Counted from the stretch's first letter, positions 24,987 through 33,741 are shown. The stretch: 64,000 bases of DNA from Streptomyces sp. NBC_00691 (GCF_036226665.1 NZ_CP109007.1:7564001-7628000), one strand, 5' to 3'. A program made the numbers and translations. The notes: generated from the sequence alone by a model not told the origin.

Positions 24987-25568
24987 ATGTCGTCTCGCAG
25001 TACTCAGATCCTGGAAGCGGCCGCCCGGGTGATCGCCCGGCGCGGGGTGCGCGGTCTGCGCGTGGAGGAACTCGCCGCGGAGGCCGGGGTCTCCACCGGC
25101 CTGATCTACTACCACTTCAAGGACCGGACCGGGATCCTGCGGCACACGCTGGAGTTCATCAACGACCGCGCCGAGCGGTACACCACGCAGCGCGACCCCG
25201 ACGAGGAGCCCCTCGGCCCCCGCGGGGAACTCGACGAGGTCCTCCTCCTGGAACTCCAGGACACGCCGGAGGTACGGGAGAACAGCTCGGCCTGGGGCGA
25301 GCTGCGGGCGAGCGCCGTCTTCGACCCGGTCCTGCGCGAGGACCTCGCGCGGGCGACCCTGATCTGGGTGCAGGAAGTGGCCGCGCTCCTCGGTCAGGTG
25401 CGGCCGATGGCGCCGGCGGCCACGCTCGCCGCCGCCGCGGAACGGCTCACCGCGCTTCTGGAGGGTCTGAGCATGCGCTGGCTGAGCGGCGGCATCGCGA
25501 TCGACCACGCGCGCACGCTGCTGCGGGAAGCCGTCGACGTGGAGCTGGCCGCGCTGAACCGGCAGTAG
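24987..25568 (+). CDS. TetR family regulator (BetI-like)
   Basis: A 193-residue TetR regulator. The DNA-binding domain (about 5-55) contains RVEELAAEAGVSTGLIYYHF, with the BetI-like SxGLIYYHFKDRTGIL form. The C-terminal ligand domain is of normal length. ATG 24987 follows AGGG-rich sequence; a longer frame lacks a ribosome site. It is transcribed away from the exported deiminase gene and shares a 427-bp promoter region with it that contains TGACTG-N6-CAGTCA. It probably represses itself and perhaps the deiminase. The ligand is unknown; a polyamine such as agmatine would fit the neighbour. Confidence 0.85.
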   Translation: MSSRSTQILEAAARVIARRGVRGLRVEELAAEAGVSTGLIYYHFKDRTGILRHTLEFINDRAERYTTQRDPDEEPLGPRGELDEVLLLELQDTPEVRENSSAWGELRASAVFDPVLREDLARATLIWVQEVAALLGQVRPMAPAATLAAAAERLTALLEGLSMRWLSGGIAIDHARTLLREAVDVELAALNRQ

Positions 25569-25589
25569 GAGTCGGCCGGGCGGCGATCC

Positions 25590-25611
25590 GTCGTCCGGGC
25601 GACCGGACGAC
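25590..25611 (+). terminator. Hairpin after the TetR gene
   Basis: A perfect 9-bp stem (25590-25598 with 25603-25611) has a GCGA tetraloop and lies 22 bp after the TetR stop. The remaining 180 bp before the next gene contains an AT-rich GGATATATCGGG segment likely to be promoter. Confidence 0.65.
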
Positions 25612-25791
25612 CGGGGCGGAAGCCGACCGCCGGGTCGCGCGGCCGCGCGTCCTTCGCGCGCCCCGAGCCTCCGCGTCCGTCGCGCGCCGCCGGTGGGCCC
25701 CGTACGCCCATTGAGGGGAACACCGAGTCGCGAGGGTGGATATATCGGGACACGATGACACTTCATGGCCCCTTCTCCGCAGGAGGCGGGA

Positions 25792-26280
25792 ATGGCTGAG
25801 CTCATCGTCATCGGATACGAGGACCCCCGGGTGGCCGAGCAGGCGTACGGCACGGTGCAGGAACTGCAACGCGACTACGTCGTGCACCTCAACGGTCTCG
25901 CGATCGTCTCCGTCGACGCCGACGGCAGCACCCACGTCGACACCGACAGCCGTCTCGTCGGTGCCTCCGCCGCCTCCGGTGCCGTGTGGGGAGCCATTTT
26001 CGGCCTCCTCTTCCTGCTCCCCGGCGTGGGACTGCTGGCCGGAGCCGCCCTCGGCGGGCTCGTCGGGAAGATCAGCAAGTCCGGCGTCGACGACCGGTTC
26101 CGCCAGCAGGTGCAGGACCTCCTCAAGCCCGGTACGGCCGCGGTCGTGATCATGGCCTCGAAGGTCACCGACGACAAGTTCACCGTGGCCATGCGACCGC
26201 ACGGCGGCACCGTCCTCAAGACCTCGCTCAGCGACGAGGACGAGAAGGACCTGGCCGAGCAGCTCACCGGCCCTCAGTAA
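25792..26280 (+). CDS. DUF1269 family protein (first copy)
   Basis: A 162-residue protein of the DUF1269 family. It begins MAELIVIGYEDPRVAEQAY, has a central glycine/hydrophobic hairpin (WGAIFGLLFLLPGVGLLAGAALGG in pieces, about 65-90) that could insert in a membrane, and ends with VVIMASKVTDDKF and TVLKTSLSDEDEKDLAEQL. ATG 25792 is fixed by AGGAGG five bases upstream; an upstream ATG at 25765 is weaker. A second, diverged copy lies at 28155-28658 in the same gene group. The biochemical function is unknown; members often sit in stress regulons. Confidence 0.8.
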   Translation: MAELIVIGYEDPRVAEQAYGTVQELQRDYVVHLNGLAIVSVDADGSTHVDTDSRLVGASAASGAVWGAIFGLLFLLPGVGLLAGAALGGLVGKISKSGVDDRFRQQVQDLLKPGTAAVVIMASKVTDDKFTVAMRPHGGTVLKTSLSDEDEKDLAEQLTGPQ

Positions 26281-26330
26281 CCGTCCGCCCCCACCGCAGA
26301 ACCGCCGGAATTCGCCAGGAAGGCTTCCTC

Positions 26331-27425
26331 ATGGACCCCGTGCTCGGCAGCGACGTACTCGCGAAGCTGCGTCAGCCCCGCCCGTACCCCGCCGTGTCCC
26401 TCGTGATGCCCACCCATCGCCGCGAGCCGGACAACACCCAGGACCCCGTGCGCCTTCGCAACCTCGTGGCCGCGGCGGAGAAGGCGATCCAGGACGATCC
26501 GGCGGTCACCCGCGAGCGGCGCGCCGACGTCATGGACCAGCTGAGCCGTGCGGTGGCCGAGACCGACCTCGCTCATGCCGAGGACGGCCTGATCGTCCTC
26601 GTCGCCCCGGGGGAGCACTACGTGTGGACGGTGGCCCGGTCGGTCCCCGAACGCGTCGTCCTCGCCGACACCTTCCTCACCCGGAACCTCGTCGCCGCCC
26701 AGGCCGCCGAGCAGCCCTCCTGGGCGCTCGCCGTCTCGGCCGACCGCGTCTCGCTGTGGAGCGGAAGCCCCGAGCGGGTCACCGAGCACACCGGGGACGG
26801 CTTCCCGCTCACCCGCAGCCTCGAAGACCCGGACGCGGAGCGCAAGGAGCGGGTCGGCGACCTGCCCAGCACCTTCCAGGACGAGGCCACCCGCCAGTTC
26901 CTGCGCGAGGCGCACACGGCCCTGCGCGCCGTCCTCGCCTCCGCGCCGCGCCCGCTGTACGTGATCGGTGAGCCCGCCGCCCTCGCCCTCCTGGAGGACA
27001 CCGGACCGCTCCGGCCGGGCGCGACGCCCGTTCACCGCGGAGGGCTCGCCAAGGGACCGGCCGGCGCGATCCAGGAGGCCGTCGAGCCGGCCCGCCTCGC
27101 CCGCGAGGCCGCCGCGGCGACCACGGTGCTGGCCGAACTCGACGCCGCCCGGGGACGCCGCGAGTTCGCCGGCGGCATCGACGAGGTGTGGCAGGCGGTG
27201 AAGGAGGGCCGGATCCGGCTGCTCGCCGTCGAGGACCACTACCGGACCGTCGTACGCGACGAGGGCGGCCATCTGGAACCCGCCGAGCCCACCGAGCCGG
27301 GGTCGCGGGACGACATGGTCGACGAGATCGTCGAGCGGGCGCTCGACACGGGCGCCGAGGTCCAGTTCGTCCGCGACGACGCCCTGCTCGACATGGGCCG
27401 CATCGCCGGCGTCCTGCGCTACTGA
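26331..27425 (+). CDS. baeRF-type (archaeo-eukaryotic release factor-like) protein
   Basis: A 364-residue protein resembling the bacterial archaeo-eukaryotic release factor superfamily (baeRF3-like group). Recognisable parts are the N-terminal YPAVSLVMPTHRREPDNTQD, the central APGEHYVWTVARSVPERVVL, and the C-terminal eL30-like end containing VDEIVERALDTGAEVQFV and the final RIAGVLRY. Proteins of this group are proposed to act on stalled ribosomes, but this has not been shown for most. ATG 26331 follows AGGAAGG and lies 50 bp after the first DUF1269 gene, so they are probably one operon. Confidence 0.75.
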   Translation: MDPVLGSDVLAKLRQPRPYPAVSLVMPTHRREPDNTQDPVRLRNLVAAAEKAIQDDPAVTRERRADVMDQLSRAVAETDLAHAEDGLIVLVAPGEHYVWTVARSVPERVVLADTFLTRNLVAAQAAEQPSWALAVSADRVSLWSGSPERVTEHTGDGFPLTRSLEDPDAERKERVGDLPSTFQDEATRQFLREAHTALRAVLASAPRPLYVIGEPAALALLEDTGPLRPGATPVHRGGLAKGPAGAIQEAVEPARLAREAAAATTVLAELDAARGRREFAGGIDEVWQAVKEGRIRLLAVEDHYRTVVRDEGGHLEPAEPTEPGSRDDMVDEIVERALDTGAEVQFVRDDALLDMGRIAGVLRY

Positions 27426-27498
27426 CGACCGCGCCGAGCCCCCACGCCGACCGCGGACCGACCGTTCGACGAACGCTCACGAGAAGAGGACGCATCCT

Positions 27499-28125
27499 GT
27501 GAACCCCACAACGGCGCGCGCGGGACGGGCGGCGAGCGCGGCCGCGGCCGTCGTCGTCACGGCCCTCGGCGCGGTCGGCCTCGTGTCCTGCGACACGGGG
27601 AACGACGACACCGGCGGTACCGCCGTCAGCGAACGCCCCACGGCCCCCGACACCGCCGGATTCTCGGGCGAACTGCCGTCCTCCGTCGCCTCGTCGGGGG
27701 CGGCGGCGGTCGAGTCCGCGCGCGCCTCCGCCTCCTCCGCGGCGGCCTCGGCCTCCGCACGGGAGGCCGAGCGCAAGGCGTCCATCGGCGCCGAGGTGGA
27801 GCGCACGCGGAAGGAGGCCGAGGACGAGCTGGAGGACGTGAAGGCCCCGGGCAACGCGCTGAACGAGGTCGCGATGACCGGCAAGCCCCGCGCCGACACC
27901 GGCGGCGTCCTGACGGTCGTCCTGAACATCACCAACAAGACGGACGAGGAAGCCTCCTACGCCGTGCAGGTCGACTTCCTCGACCCCTCGGGGAAGGTCG
28001 TCGAGACGCAGTTCACCGGCGTCGAGGACCTCGGACCGGGCGAACGCCAACAGCCGTTGGTCATCAGCCGGCAGCCCTCCGAGCCCGTGCTCACCCCGCG
28101 GCTCACCAAGGCACAGCGCTACTGA
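27499..28125 (+). CDS. Putative lipoprotein with coiled-coil and FxLYD-like domain
   Basis: A 208-residue protein with a lipoprotein signal ending GLVSC, so Cys31 is the probable lipidation site. A Ser/Ala-rich segment leads to a charged helix (about 90-115, SAREAERKASIGAEVERTRK) likely to be coiled coil. The C-terminal 90 residues form a beta-sandwich of the FxLYD type (LTVVLNITNKTDEEASYAV), common in extracellular actinobacterial lipoproteins. GTG 27499 follows GAAGAGGA. It lies in the same-direction group with the baeRF and DUF1269 genes. No enzymatic function is suggested. Confidence 0.75.
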   Translation: MNPTTARAGRAASAAAAVVVTALGAVGLVSCDTGNDDTGGTAVSERPTAPDTAGFSGELPSSVASSGAAAVESARASASSAAASASAREAERKASIGAEVERTRKEAEDELEDVKAPGNALNEVAMTGKPRADTGGVLTVVLNITNKTDEEASYAVQVDFLDPSGKVVETQFTGVEDLGPGERQQPLVISRQPSEPVLTPRLTKAQRY

Positions 28126-28154
28126 CGCCAGGACTGACACAGGAGGAGAGCCGT

Positions 28155-28658
28155 ATGTCCGAACTCATCGTCCTCGGCTACGAGGATCGCGCCGTCGCCG
28201 GCAGGGTCTTCGAGGAGGTGCAGAAGCTCGGGGACGGTCATGCGATCGAGCTGACCGGACTCGCCGTCGTCTCGGTGGACGCGGACGGCCGGACCCATGT
28301 GGACACCCCGGCGAGACGGAAGGGCGAGGCCGCTCTCTCGGCCACCGCGGGCGCCCTCTGGGGCATGGTCTTCGGCATGATCATCCTCACGCCGGGGATC
28401 GGCGTGGTGGGCGCCGCCGTCGGCGGGCTCATCGGCAAGCTGAACCAGATGGGCGTCGACAACACGTTCCGCGACAAGGTCCAGTCGCTGCTGACACCCG
28501 GCTCGTCCGCCGTCGTGGTCATGGCGTCGGCGGTCGACGAGAACAGGTTCGCCGCGGCCGTGGAGCAGTTCGGGGGAACCGTGCTCAAGACCTCGCTGTC
28601 GGAGGAGAGCGAGCGGGAGCTCGCCGAGCAGCTGGCGGGCCCCGACCCGACCGGCTGA
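28155..28658 (+). CDS. DUF1269 family protein (second copy)
   Basis: A 167-residue paralogue of the 25792 product. It has the same architecture: MSELIVLGYEDRAVAGRVFEE, a central glycine-rich hydrophobic hairpin (about 70-100), and VVVMASAVDENRF plus TVLKTSLSEESERELAEQL near the end. It lies 29 bp after the lipoprotein gene, with AGGAGGAG before ATG 28155. The two DUF1269 copies flank the operon, which suggests duplication and perhaps hetero-oligomers. Its stop codon lies inside the first unit of a 26-bp tandem repeat. Confidence 0.8.
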   Translation: MSELIVLGYEDRAVAGRVFEEVQKLGDGHAIELTGLAVVSVDADGRTHVDTPARRKGEAALSATAGALWGMVFGMIILTPGIGVVGAAVGGLIGKLNQMGVDNTFRDKVQSLLTPGSSAVVVMASAVDENRFAAAVEQFGGTVLKTSLSEESERELAEQLAGPDPTG

Positions 28659-28732
28659 CCGGCCCGCACGGAGACACCGGGTGACCTCCCCGCACGGAGA
28701 CACCGGCTGACGGCCCCGCCCGGAGACACCGG
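28655..28732. repeat. Three 26-bp tandem repeats overlapping a stop codon
   Basis: Units 28655-28680, 28681-28706 and 28707-28732 share TGACC-type starts and end GGAGACACCGG. Unit 1 contains the TGA of the DUF1269 gene, so each later unit also carries a TGA at the same offset. The array runs directly into the terminator stem. Confidence 0.85.
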
Positions 28733-28765
28733 ACCGGCCACCCTCCCACGGGGGGTGGCCGGTCC
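28731..28765. terminator. Bidirectional terminator hairpin
   Basis: A 13-bp perfect stem (28731-28743 with 28753-28765) and a 9-base loop lie between the convergent DUF1269 and arginine deiminase genes. Confidence 0.85.
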
Positions 28766-28777
28766 GTTCGCACGTCC

Positions 28778-30040
28778 TCAGAACTCGACGGCCTCCCGGA
28801 TCAGCGGGCACGTCATGCAGTGGCCGCCGCCGCGCCCCCGGCCGAGCTCGGCGCCCACGATGGTGATGACCTCGACGCCCGCCTTGCGCAGCAGCGTGTT
28901 CGTCTGGGTGTTGCGGTCGTACGTGAAGACGACACCGGGTTCGAGGGCGACGGCGTTGTTGCCGCTGTCCCACTGCTGCCGCTCGGAGGCGTACTCGTCG
29001 CCGCCGGTCTCGATGACCCGGAGCTTCGACAGGCCGAGGCCCCTGGCGACCACGTCCACGAACGGGGTGCCCTCCTCGTCGGTGATGTCCACGCCGGGGC
29101 CCGTGTCGCCGGGCCGCAGGGTGAAGGTATGGACCGAGTCCATGATCTTCGGGTAGAGCGTGACGATGTCCCGGTCGGCGAAGGTGAAGACGGTGTCCAG
29201 GTGCATCGCGGAGCGCAGTTTCGGCATGCCCGCGACGATGACCCGGTCGGCCGCGCCGTTCGCGAACAGCGAGGCGGCGACCTGGGTGATGGCCTGCCGG
29301 GAGGTGCGCTCGCTCATGCCCATGAGGACCACGCCGTTGCCGACGGGCATGATGTCGCCGCCCTCGAAGGTGGCCTGGCCCCAGTCCCGCTCGGGGTCGC
29401 CCCACCAGACGGTGGCGTCCTTGTAGTCGGGATGGAAGCCGTAGATCGCCTTCATGAGCAGCGTCTCGCCGTGCCGCGCCGGCCAGTACAGCGGATTGAG
29501 GGTCACGCCGCCGTACAGCCAGCAGGTGGTGTCACGCGTGTAGAGGGTGTTCGGCAGCGGCGGCATCAGGTACTCGCGCACCCCCGTGGCCTCGCGGGCC
29601 AGGGAGACGTACCCGGAACGGAACGCGTCGGGCAGGTCGGCCGTCGACAGGCCGCCGATCAGGTACTCGGCCAGATCGCGGGCCGCGACGGAGTCCAGGA
29701 AGGCGCGGGTGTCGTCGATCAGGCCCAGGCCGACCTCATTGGCGATGATCTTCCGGTCGAGGAGCCAGGCCCGCGCCTCGGGGATCGCCATCGTCTCGGT
29801 GAGCAGAGTGTGCAGCTCCACGACCTCGACGCCCCGCTGGGTCAGCTTGTTGACGAAGTCGGCGTGGTCGCGCTGGGCGTTCTCCACCCACATCACGTCG
29901 TCGAACAGCAGATCGTCCGAGTTGGTCGGGGTCAGCCGGCGGTGGGCGAGCCCCGGGGAGCAGACAAGGACCTTGCGGAGCCGTCCGACCTCGGAGTACA
30001 CGCCGAGCGCGGGCTTGGCGGAAGCGTCGTTGCTGGTCAT
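28778..30040 (-). CDS. arcA: Arginine deiminase
   Basis: A 420-residue enzyme converting arginine to citrulline and ammonia, the first step of the arginine deiminase pathway. Family motifs are present in order: SEVGRLRKVLVCSPG, FDDVMWVENAQRDHADF, NTLYTRDTTCWLYGG, FEGGDIMPVGNGVVLMGMSE, SAMHLDTVFTF (catalytic His and Asp region), and the C-terminal GGGHCMTCPL, in which Cys408 is the nucleophile. No signal peptide is present. ATG 30040 follows GAAAGG. It lies 55 bp downstream of the antiporter gene, forming arcD-arcA. Ornithine carbamoyltransferase and carbamate kinase genes are not nearby, so the pathway must be completed elsewhere. Confidence 0.95.
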   Translation of the reverse strand: MTSNDASAKPALGVYSEVGRLRKVLVCSPGLAHRRLTPTNSDDLLFDDVMWVENAQRDHADFVNKLTQRGVEVVELHTLLTETMAIPEARAWLLDRKIIANEVGLGLIDDTRAFLDSVAARDLAEYLIGGLSTADLPDAFRSGYVSLAREATGVREYLMPPLPNTLYTRDTTCWLYGGVTLNPLYWPARHGETLLMKAIYGFHPDYKDATVWWGDPERDWGQATFEGGDIMPVGNGVVLMGMSERTSRQAITQVAASLFANGAADRVIVAGMPKLRSAMHLDTVFTFADRDIVTLYPKIMDSVHTFTLRPGDTGPGVDITDEEGTPFVDVVARGLGLSKLRVIETGGDEYASERQQWDSGNNAVALEPGVVFTYDRNTQTNTLLRKAGVEVITIVGAELGRGRGGGHCMTCPLIREAVEF

Positions 30041-30095
30041 GCGGGGCCTTTCGGGTACGGGGTGAGGAGGGGACGGGTCGGAGGGGCGACGTGGT

Positions 30096-31556
30096 TCAGA
30101 GGCTGATCCAGCCGCTCGCGAGCGCCACGACACCCATGACGGCACCCGCGATCGAGACGACGAGGATCACCAGCTCGCGCGGGGAGAAGAGCTGCCTGCC
30201 CTGCTCGCGCCGGGCCTTGACGAACAGGAAGGTCGCGGGGGCGTAGAGGATGAAGGAGACCAGGACGAACTTGAGACCGGCCGCGAACAGCAGGAACGCC
30301 GTGTACACCGTGGCGAGGGCGGCCACGATCAGCTCGCCGCGGGTGCTCCGCCCCGCCACCTTCTCCCGCTCGGGCCGCACCGCGATCTTCACCGCGAAGG
30401 CGGCCGCGAGCAGGAACGGGATCAGGCTGAGCGCGCTGGTCAGGTCGAGGGCGAAGTTGAAGGCGTCGTCGGAGAACGCCGTGACGACGAGGACGACCTG
30501 GCTGAGCGCCGTGGTCATCAGCAGGGCCGGGACGGGGACGTCGTCGCCGCTGGAGCGCCCCAGGAAGCGCGGCATGTCCTCGTCCCTGGCCGCCACGAAG
30601 AGCACCTCGGCGGCCATCAGGGTCCAGGCGAGATAGGCGCCGAGGACGGAGACGATGAGGCCGACGCTGACGAAGACCTGGCCCCAGGTGCCGACGGCCG
30701 CCTCCAGGACCCCCGCCATGGAGGGCTGCCGCAGCTCGGCGATCTCGCCCATCGGCATGATGCCGTACGACACGATGGTCACCGAGGCGAAGACGGAGAA
30801 GACGCTGAGGAAGCCCAGGATCGTCGCCCGGCCCACGTCCTCGCGGCGCTTGGCGTGCCGGGAGTACACGCTGGCGCCCTCGACCCCGAGGAAGACGAAG
30901 ACGGTGGCGAGCATGGTGCCGCGGACCTGGTTGAACAGCGAGCCCGCGTAGTCGGCGCCGCCCCAGTTGTCGGCGAAGACGGAGGCGTCGAAGGAGAAGA
31001 GGGCCAGGATGACGAAGACGATGATGGGCACGACCTTCGCCACCGTCACGATCCGGTTGATCGCGGCGGCCTCCTTCACCCCGCGCCGGATGAGCAGGAA
31101 GAACGCCCACAGTCCGACCGAGGACAGGACGATCGCGAGGCCGGTGTCGCCGTCACCGAGCGCCGGCCAGATCGCGCCGATCGTCGACATGATGAGCACC
31201 CAGTACGTCACGTTGCCGACGCAGGCGCTCGCCCAGTAGCCGAACGCCGAGAAGAAGCCCAGGTACTCGCCGAAACCGGCCTTCGCGTACGCGTAGACAC
31301 CGGCGTCCAGGTCCGGGCGGCGCACCGCGAGCGCCTGGAAGACGAAGGCGAGCATCAGCATGCCGAAGCCCGCGATCGCCCAGGCGATGAGCGCGCCCGC
31401 GACACCCGTCTCCTGGGCGAACCGCCGGGGCAGCGAGAAGACGCCGGCGCCGACCATGGAGCCGACGACCATCGCCGTCAGCGTGACGAGGGTCAGTTTG
31501 GCCGTGGGCGAGGCCCCGGCGGTGCTCGCGTCTGTTCCGGTATCAGCGTTCGGCAT
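30096..31556 (-). CDS. arcD: Arginine/ornithine antiporter (APC family)
   Basis: A 486-residue membrane protein with about 12-13 helices. The first helix carries VVGSMVGAGVFSLPRRFA, the substrate-binding unwound segment of basic amino-acid/polyamine antiporters. DAGVYAYAKAGFGEYLGFFS and the FLGVEGASVYSRHAKRR segment match ArcD/LysP-type antiporters. It should exchange external arginine for ornithine, feeding the adjacent arginine deiminase. ATG 31556 follows GAGGTAGG. Upstream is a 565-bp divergent region shared with the encapsulin gene. Confidence 0.9.
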   Translation of the reverse strand: MPNADTGTDASTAGASPTAKLTLVTLTAMVVGSMVGAGVFSLPRRFAQETGVAGALIAWAIAGFGMLMLAFVFQALAVRRPDLDAGVYAYAKAGFGEYLGFFSAFGYWASACVGNVTYWVLIMSTIGAIWPALGDGDTGLAIVLSSVGLWAFFLLIRRGVKEAAAINRIVTVAKVVPIIVFVILALFSFDASVFADNWGGADYAGSLFNQVRGTMLATVFVFLGVEGASVYSRHAKRREDVGRATILGFLSVFSVFASVTIVSYGIMPMGEIAELRQPSMAGVLEAAVGTWGQVFVSVGLIVSVLGAYLAWTLMAAEVLFVAARDEDMPRFLGRSSGDDVPVPALLMTTALSQVVLVVTAFSDDAFNFALDLTSALSLIPFLLAAAFAVKIAVRPEREKVAGRSTRGELIVAALATVYTAFLLFAAGLKFVLVSFILYAPATFLFVKARREQGRQLFSPRELVILVVSIAGAVMGVVALASGWISL

Positions 31557-32121
31557 GACCTACCTCGAGGGCGACTCGGTGGGGTCCCCCGGCGGCTCGG
31601 TCCTCGGGATCCTCTCGATCCGGTGGGTCGGTGACGCCGTGGAGGACGCTGAGCGGGGACGGGCGCGGTGGACGACCGGGCGACGAGAGATGACTGGAAG
31701 CCGAATCTAGCCGGATCGGGACGTTTTGTCGCAATAGGCAACCATTCGCGCCCCTTGTGTATCGAGGCGCGGAGATCTCCGCCGGAGATGAATCGAACCT
31801 GAGTGTGGCTCTCGCGGCGGCATCTGACGCATCGACGGCTCGACCCACGGGCTCTCGGCCACGTGGCCCGAATGCTGCAGATCATCGGGTTAAACCTCGA
31901 ATGGGGCAAGATCGCCGTTTCGAGGTAATGCCCTCGAATCGATGGGGTGTACCGGGGTCACCGGCCGTTACTGTTCCCCGGGATCTGGACGGATTCCCAG
32001 ATCTTCATCCCCCTTTCTCCCTCATTCACAGCATTTCCCTGCCTTCTCGTCTTTCTCCTCTTCCACTGACCGGGGCACCCGTGCGCCGGTCACCACCCCC
32101 CTGCGAAGGAGAGCCCGCCCC
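31557..32121. promoter_or_regulatory. Divergent promoter region of arcD and the encapsulin gene
   Basis: No gene is visible in these 565 bp, which are less GC-rich than the neighbours. Two structures stand out: a 14-bp perfect palindrome GCGGAGATCTCCGC at 31769-31782, and an inverted repeat ACCTCGAA (31894-31901) with TTCGAGGT (31919-31926), followed by another CCTCGAAT near 31932. These are candidate regulator sites for the encapsulin operon. The 200 bp nearest the encapsulin ATG look like a long leader. Confidence 0.5.
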
Positions 32122-33531
32122 ATGACCGTCGACACGAGCCCGGAAGCCCAGCAGGACGCGCCGAAGCAGTCCAGCCTCAGCACCGCCGCCGCCCGGAACC
32201 TCGCCACCACGACCAAGTCCGCCCCGCAGATGCAGGAGATCAGCTCCCGCTGGCTGCTGCGGATGCTTCCCTGGGTGGAGACCAAGGGCGGTGCCTACCG
32301 GGTCAACCGCCGGCTGAGCTACACCGTCGGGGACGGGCGCATCGAGTTCGTCCAGGACGGGGCCCACGTCCGGGTGATCCCCCGTGAGCTCGGCGAACTC
32401 GCCCTGCTGCGCGGCTTCGAGGACGAGGAGGTGCTGAACGCGCTGGCAGGCCGGTGCGTCCAGCGCGACTTCGGCGCAGGCGAGGTGCTGGTCACGCGCG
32501 GCACCCCCGCGGACGAGATCCACCTCGTCGCCCACGGGCGCATCAACCAGACATCCCTCGGCAAGTACGACGACGAGGTCGCCGTCGCGGTCCTCGCCGA
32601 CGGCGACCGCTTCGGCGAGAACGCCCTGCTGGACGCCGACGCCCGCTGGGACTACACCGCCACCGCCGAGACCGCCGGCACGCTGCTCACCCTCTCCCGC
32701 GCCGAGTTCGCCGCCGTGCTCGCCTCGTCGTCGGCCCTCCAGGCCCACATCGAGGAGTTCAGCTCGCTCCCGCTGCAGCGCCAGAACAAGCACGGCGAGG
32801 CCGAGATCGCGATGTCGGCCGGTCACACCGGCGAGGTCGCGCTGCCGGGCGCCTTCGTCGACTACGAGCTCAAGCCGCGCGAGTACGAACTCTCCGTCGC
32901 CCAGACCGTCCTGCGGGTCCACACCAGGGTCGCCGACCTCTACAACGGGCCGATGAACCAGACCGAGGAGCAGCTCAGGCTCACCATCGAGGCGCTGCGC
33001 GAGCGCCAGGAGCACGAGCTCATCAACAACCGGGAGTTCGGTCTGCTCCACAACGCCGACTTCAAGCAGCGGATCCAGACCCACTCCGGCCCGCCCACCC
33101 CGGACGACCTCGACGAACTGCTCTGCCGCCGCCGCGGCACCAAGCTCTTCCTCGCCCACCCCCGGACCATCGCCGCGATCGGCCGCGAGTGGAACGCCCG
33201 CGGCCTCAACCCGGGCACCGTCGACCTCGACGGCCAGCAGGTCCTGAGCTGGCGCGGAGTCCCGCTGCTGCCCTGCAACAAGATCCCGATCACCAAGGAG
33301 AACACCAGCTCGATCCTCGCCATGCGCCTCGGCGAGGACAACCAGGGCGTCATCGGCCTCCGTCAGACCGGTCTTCCGGAGGAGTACGAGCCCGGCCTCT
33401 CGGTGCGCTTCATGGGCATCAGCGAGCAGGCGATCATGTCGTACCTGGTGACCACCTACTACTCCGCCGCCATCCTCGTGCCGAACGCGCTGGGCGTGCT
33501 GGAGAACGTGGAGATCGCCCGCAGGCACTAG
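32122..33531 (+). CDS. eshA: Family 2B encapsulin shell protein with cyclic-nucleotide-binding domain (EshA)
   Basis: A 469-residue shell protein matching Streptomyces EshA, a family 2B encapsulin with the HK97 fold. Residues 1-88 form the N-terminal arm and first part of the fold (SSRWLLRMLPWVETKGGAYR). Residues 90 to about 212 are an inserted CRP-like cNMP-binding domain containing GDRFGENALLDADARWDYTA, the phosphate-binding cassette. Residues 215-469 complete the shell domain (TVLRVHTRVADLYNGPMNQT, then FLAHPRTIAAIGREWNARGL). It should self-assemble into an icosahedral compartment enclosing the terpene cyclase encoded next. ATG 32122 follows AAGGAG; an in-frame extension upstream is leader sequence. 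The operon continues with cyclase and methyltransferase genes. Confidence 0.9.
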   Translation: MTVDTSPEAQQDAPKQSSLSTAAARNLATTTKSAPQMQEISSRWLLRMLPWVETKGGAYRVNRRLSYTVGDGRIEFVQDGAHVRVIPRELGELALLRGFEDEEVLNALAGRCVQRDFGAGEVLVTRGTPADEIHLVAHGRINQTSLGKYDDEVAVAVLADGDRFGENALLDADARWDYTATAETAGTLLTLSRAEFAAVLASSSALQAHIEEFSSLPLQRQNKHGEAEIAMSAGHTGEVALPGAFVDYELKPREYELSVAQTVLRVHTRVADLYNGPMNQTEEQLRLTIEALRERQEHELINNREFGLLHNADFKQRIQTHSGPPTPDDLDELLCRRRGTKLFLAHPRTIAAIGREWNARGLNPGTVDLDGQQVLSWRGVPLLPCNKIPITKENTSSILAMRLGEDNQGVIGLRQTGLPEEYEPGLSVRFMGISEQAIMSYLVTTYYSAAILVPNALGVLENVEIARRH

Positions 33532-33628
33532 GTCCTGTCGTCGAACTGCCGTCTGCCCCGCGGGCGACGAAGGAAGTCGGACGACAGGTCCTCGGGAGGG
33601 TCCCCTCCGCCGGTGTGACGACAGGACC
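33531..33628. repeat. 98-bp element with 12-bp terminal inverted repeats (copy A)
   Basis: GGTCCTGTCGTC (33531-33542) and GACGACAGGACC (33617-33628) are perfect 12-bp inverted ends. Inside, the left end can also pair with an internal GACGACAGG (33580-33588), forming a hairpin of about 20 bp. The element begins at the last base of the encapsulin stop codon TAG. A related hairpin starts at the same position relative to the chitinase stop (39545). It may be a MITE or REP-like element, or a terminator. Confidence 0.7.
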
Positions 33629-33741
33629 CAGAGGAGCTGTTCCGCGGCCGCCACGACGGCCGCGACGGTCCGGAGCGTCCCGGGCCGGCCGACCGTGCCC
33701 GGGACCCCGGACAGCCCACCACCCTCACCAAGGAGCCACGG

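Noticed and set aside
28655..28732. The 26-bp repeats as a possible CRISPR array
   Set aside because: The units are directly adjacent with no spacers, there are only three, and no cas genes are present.
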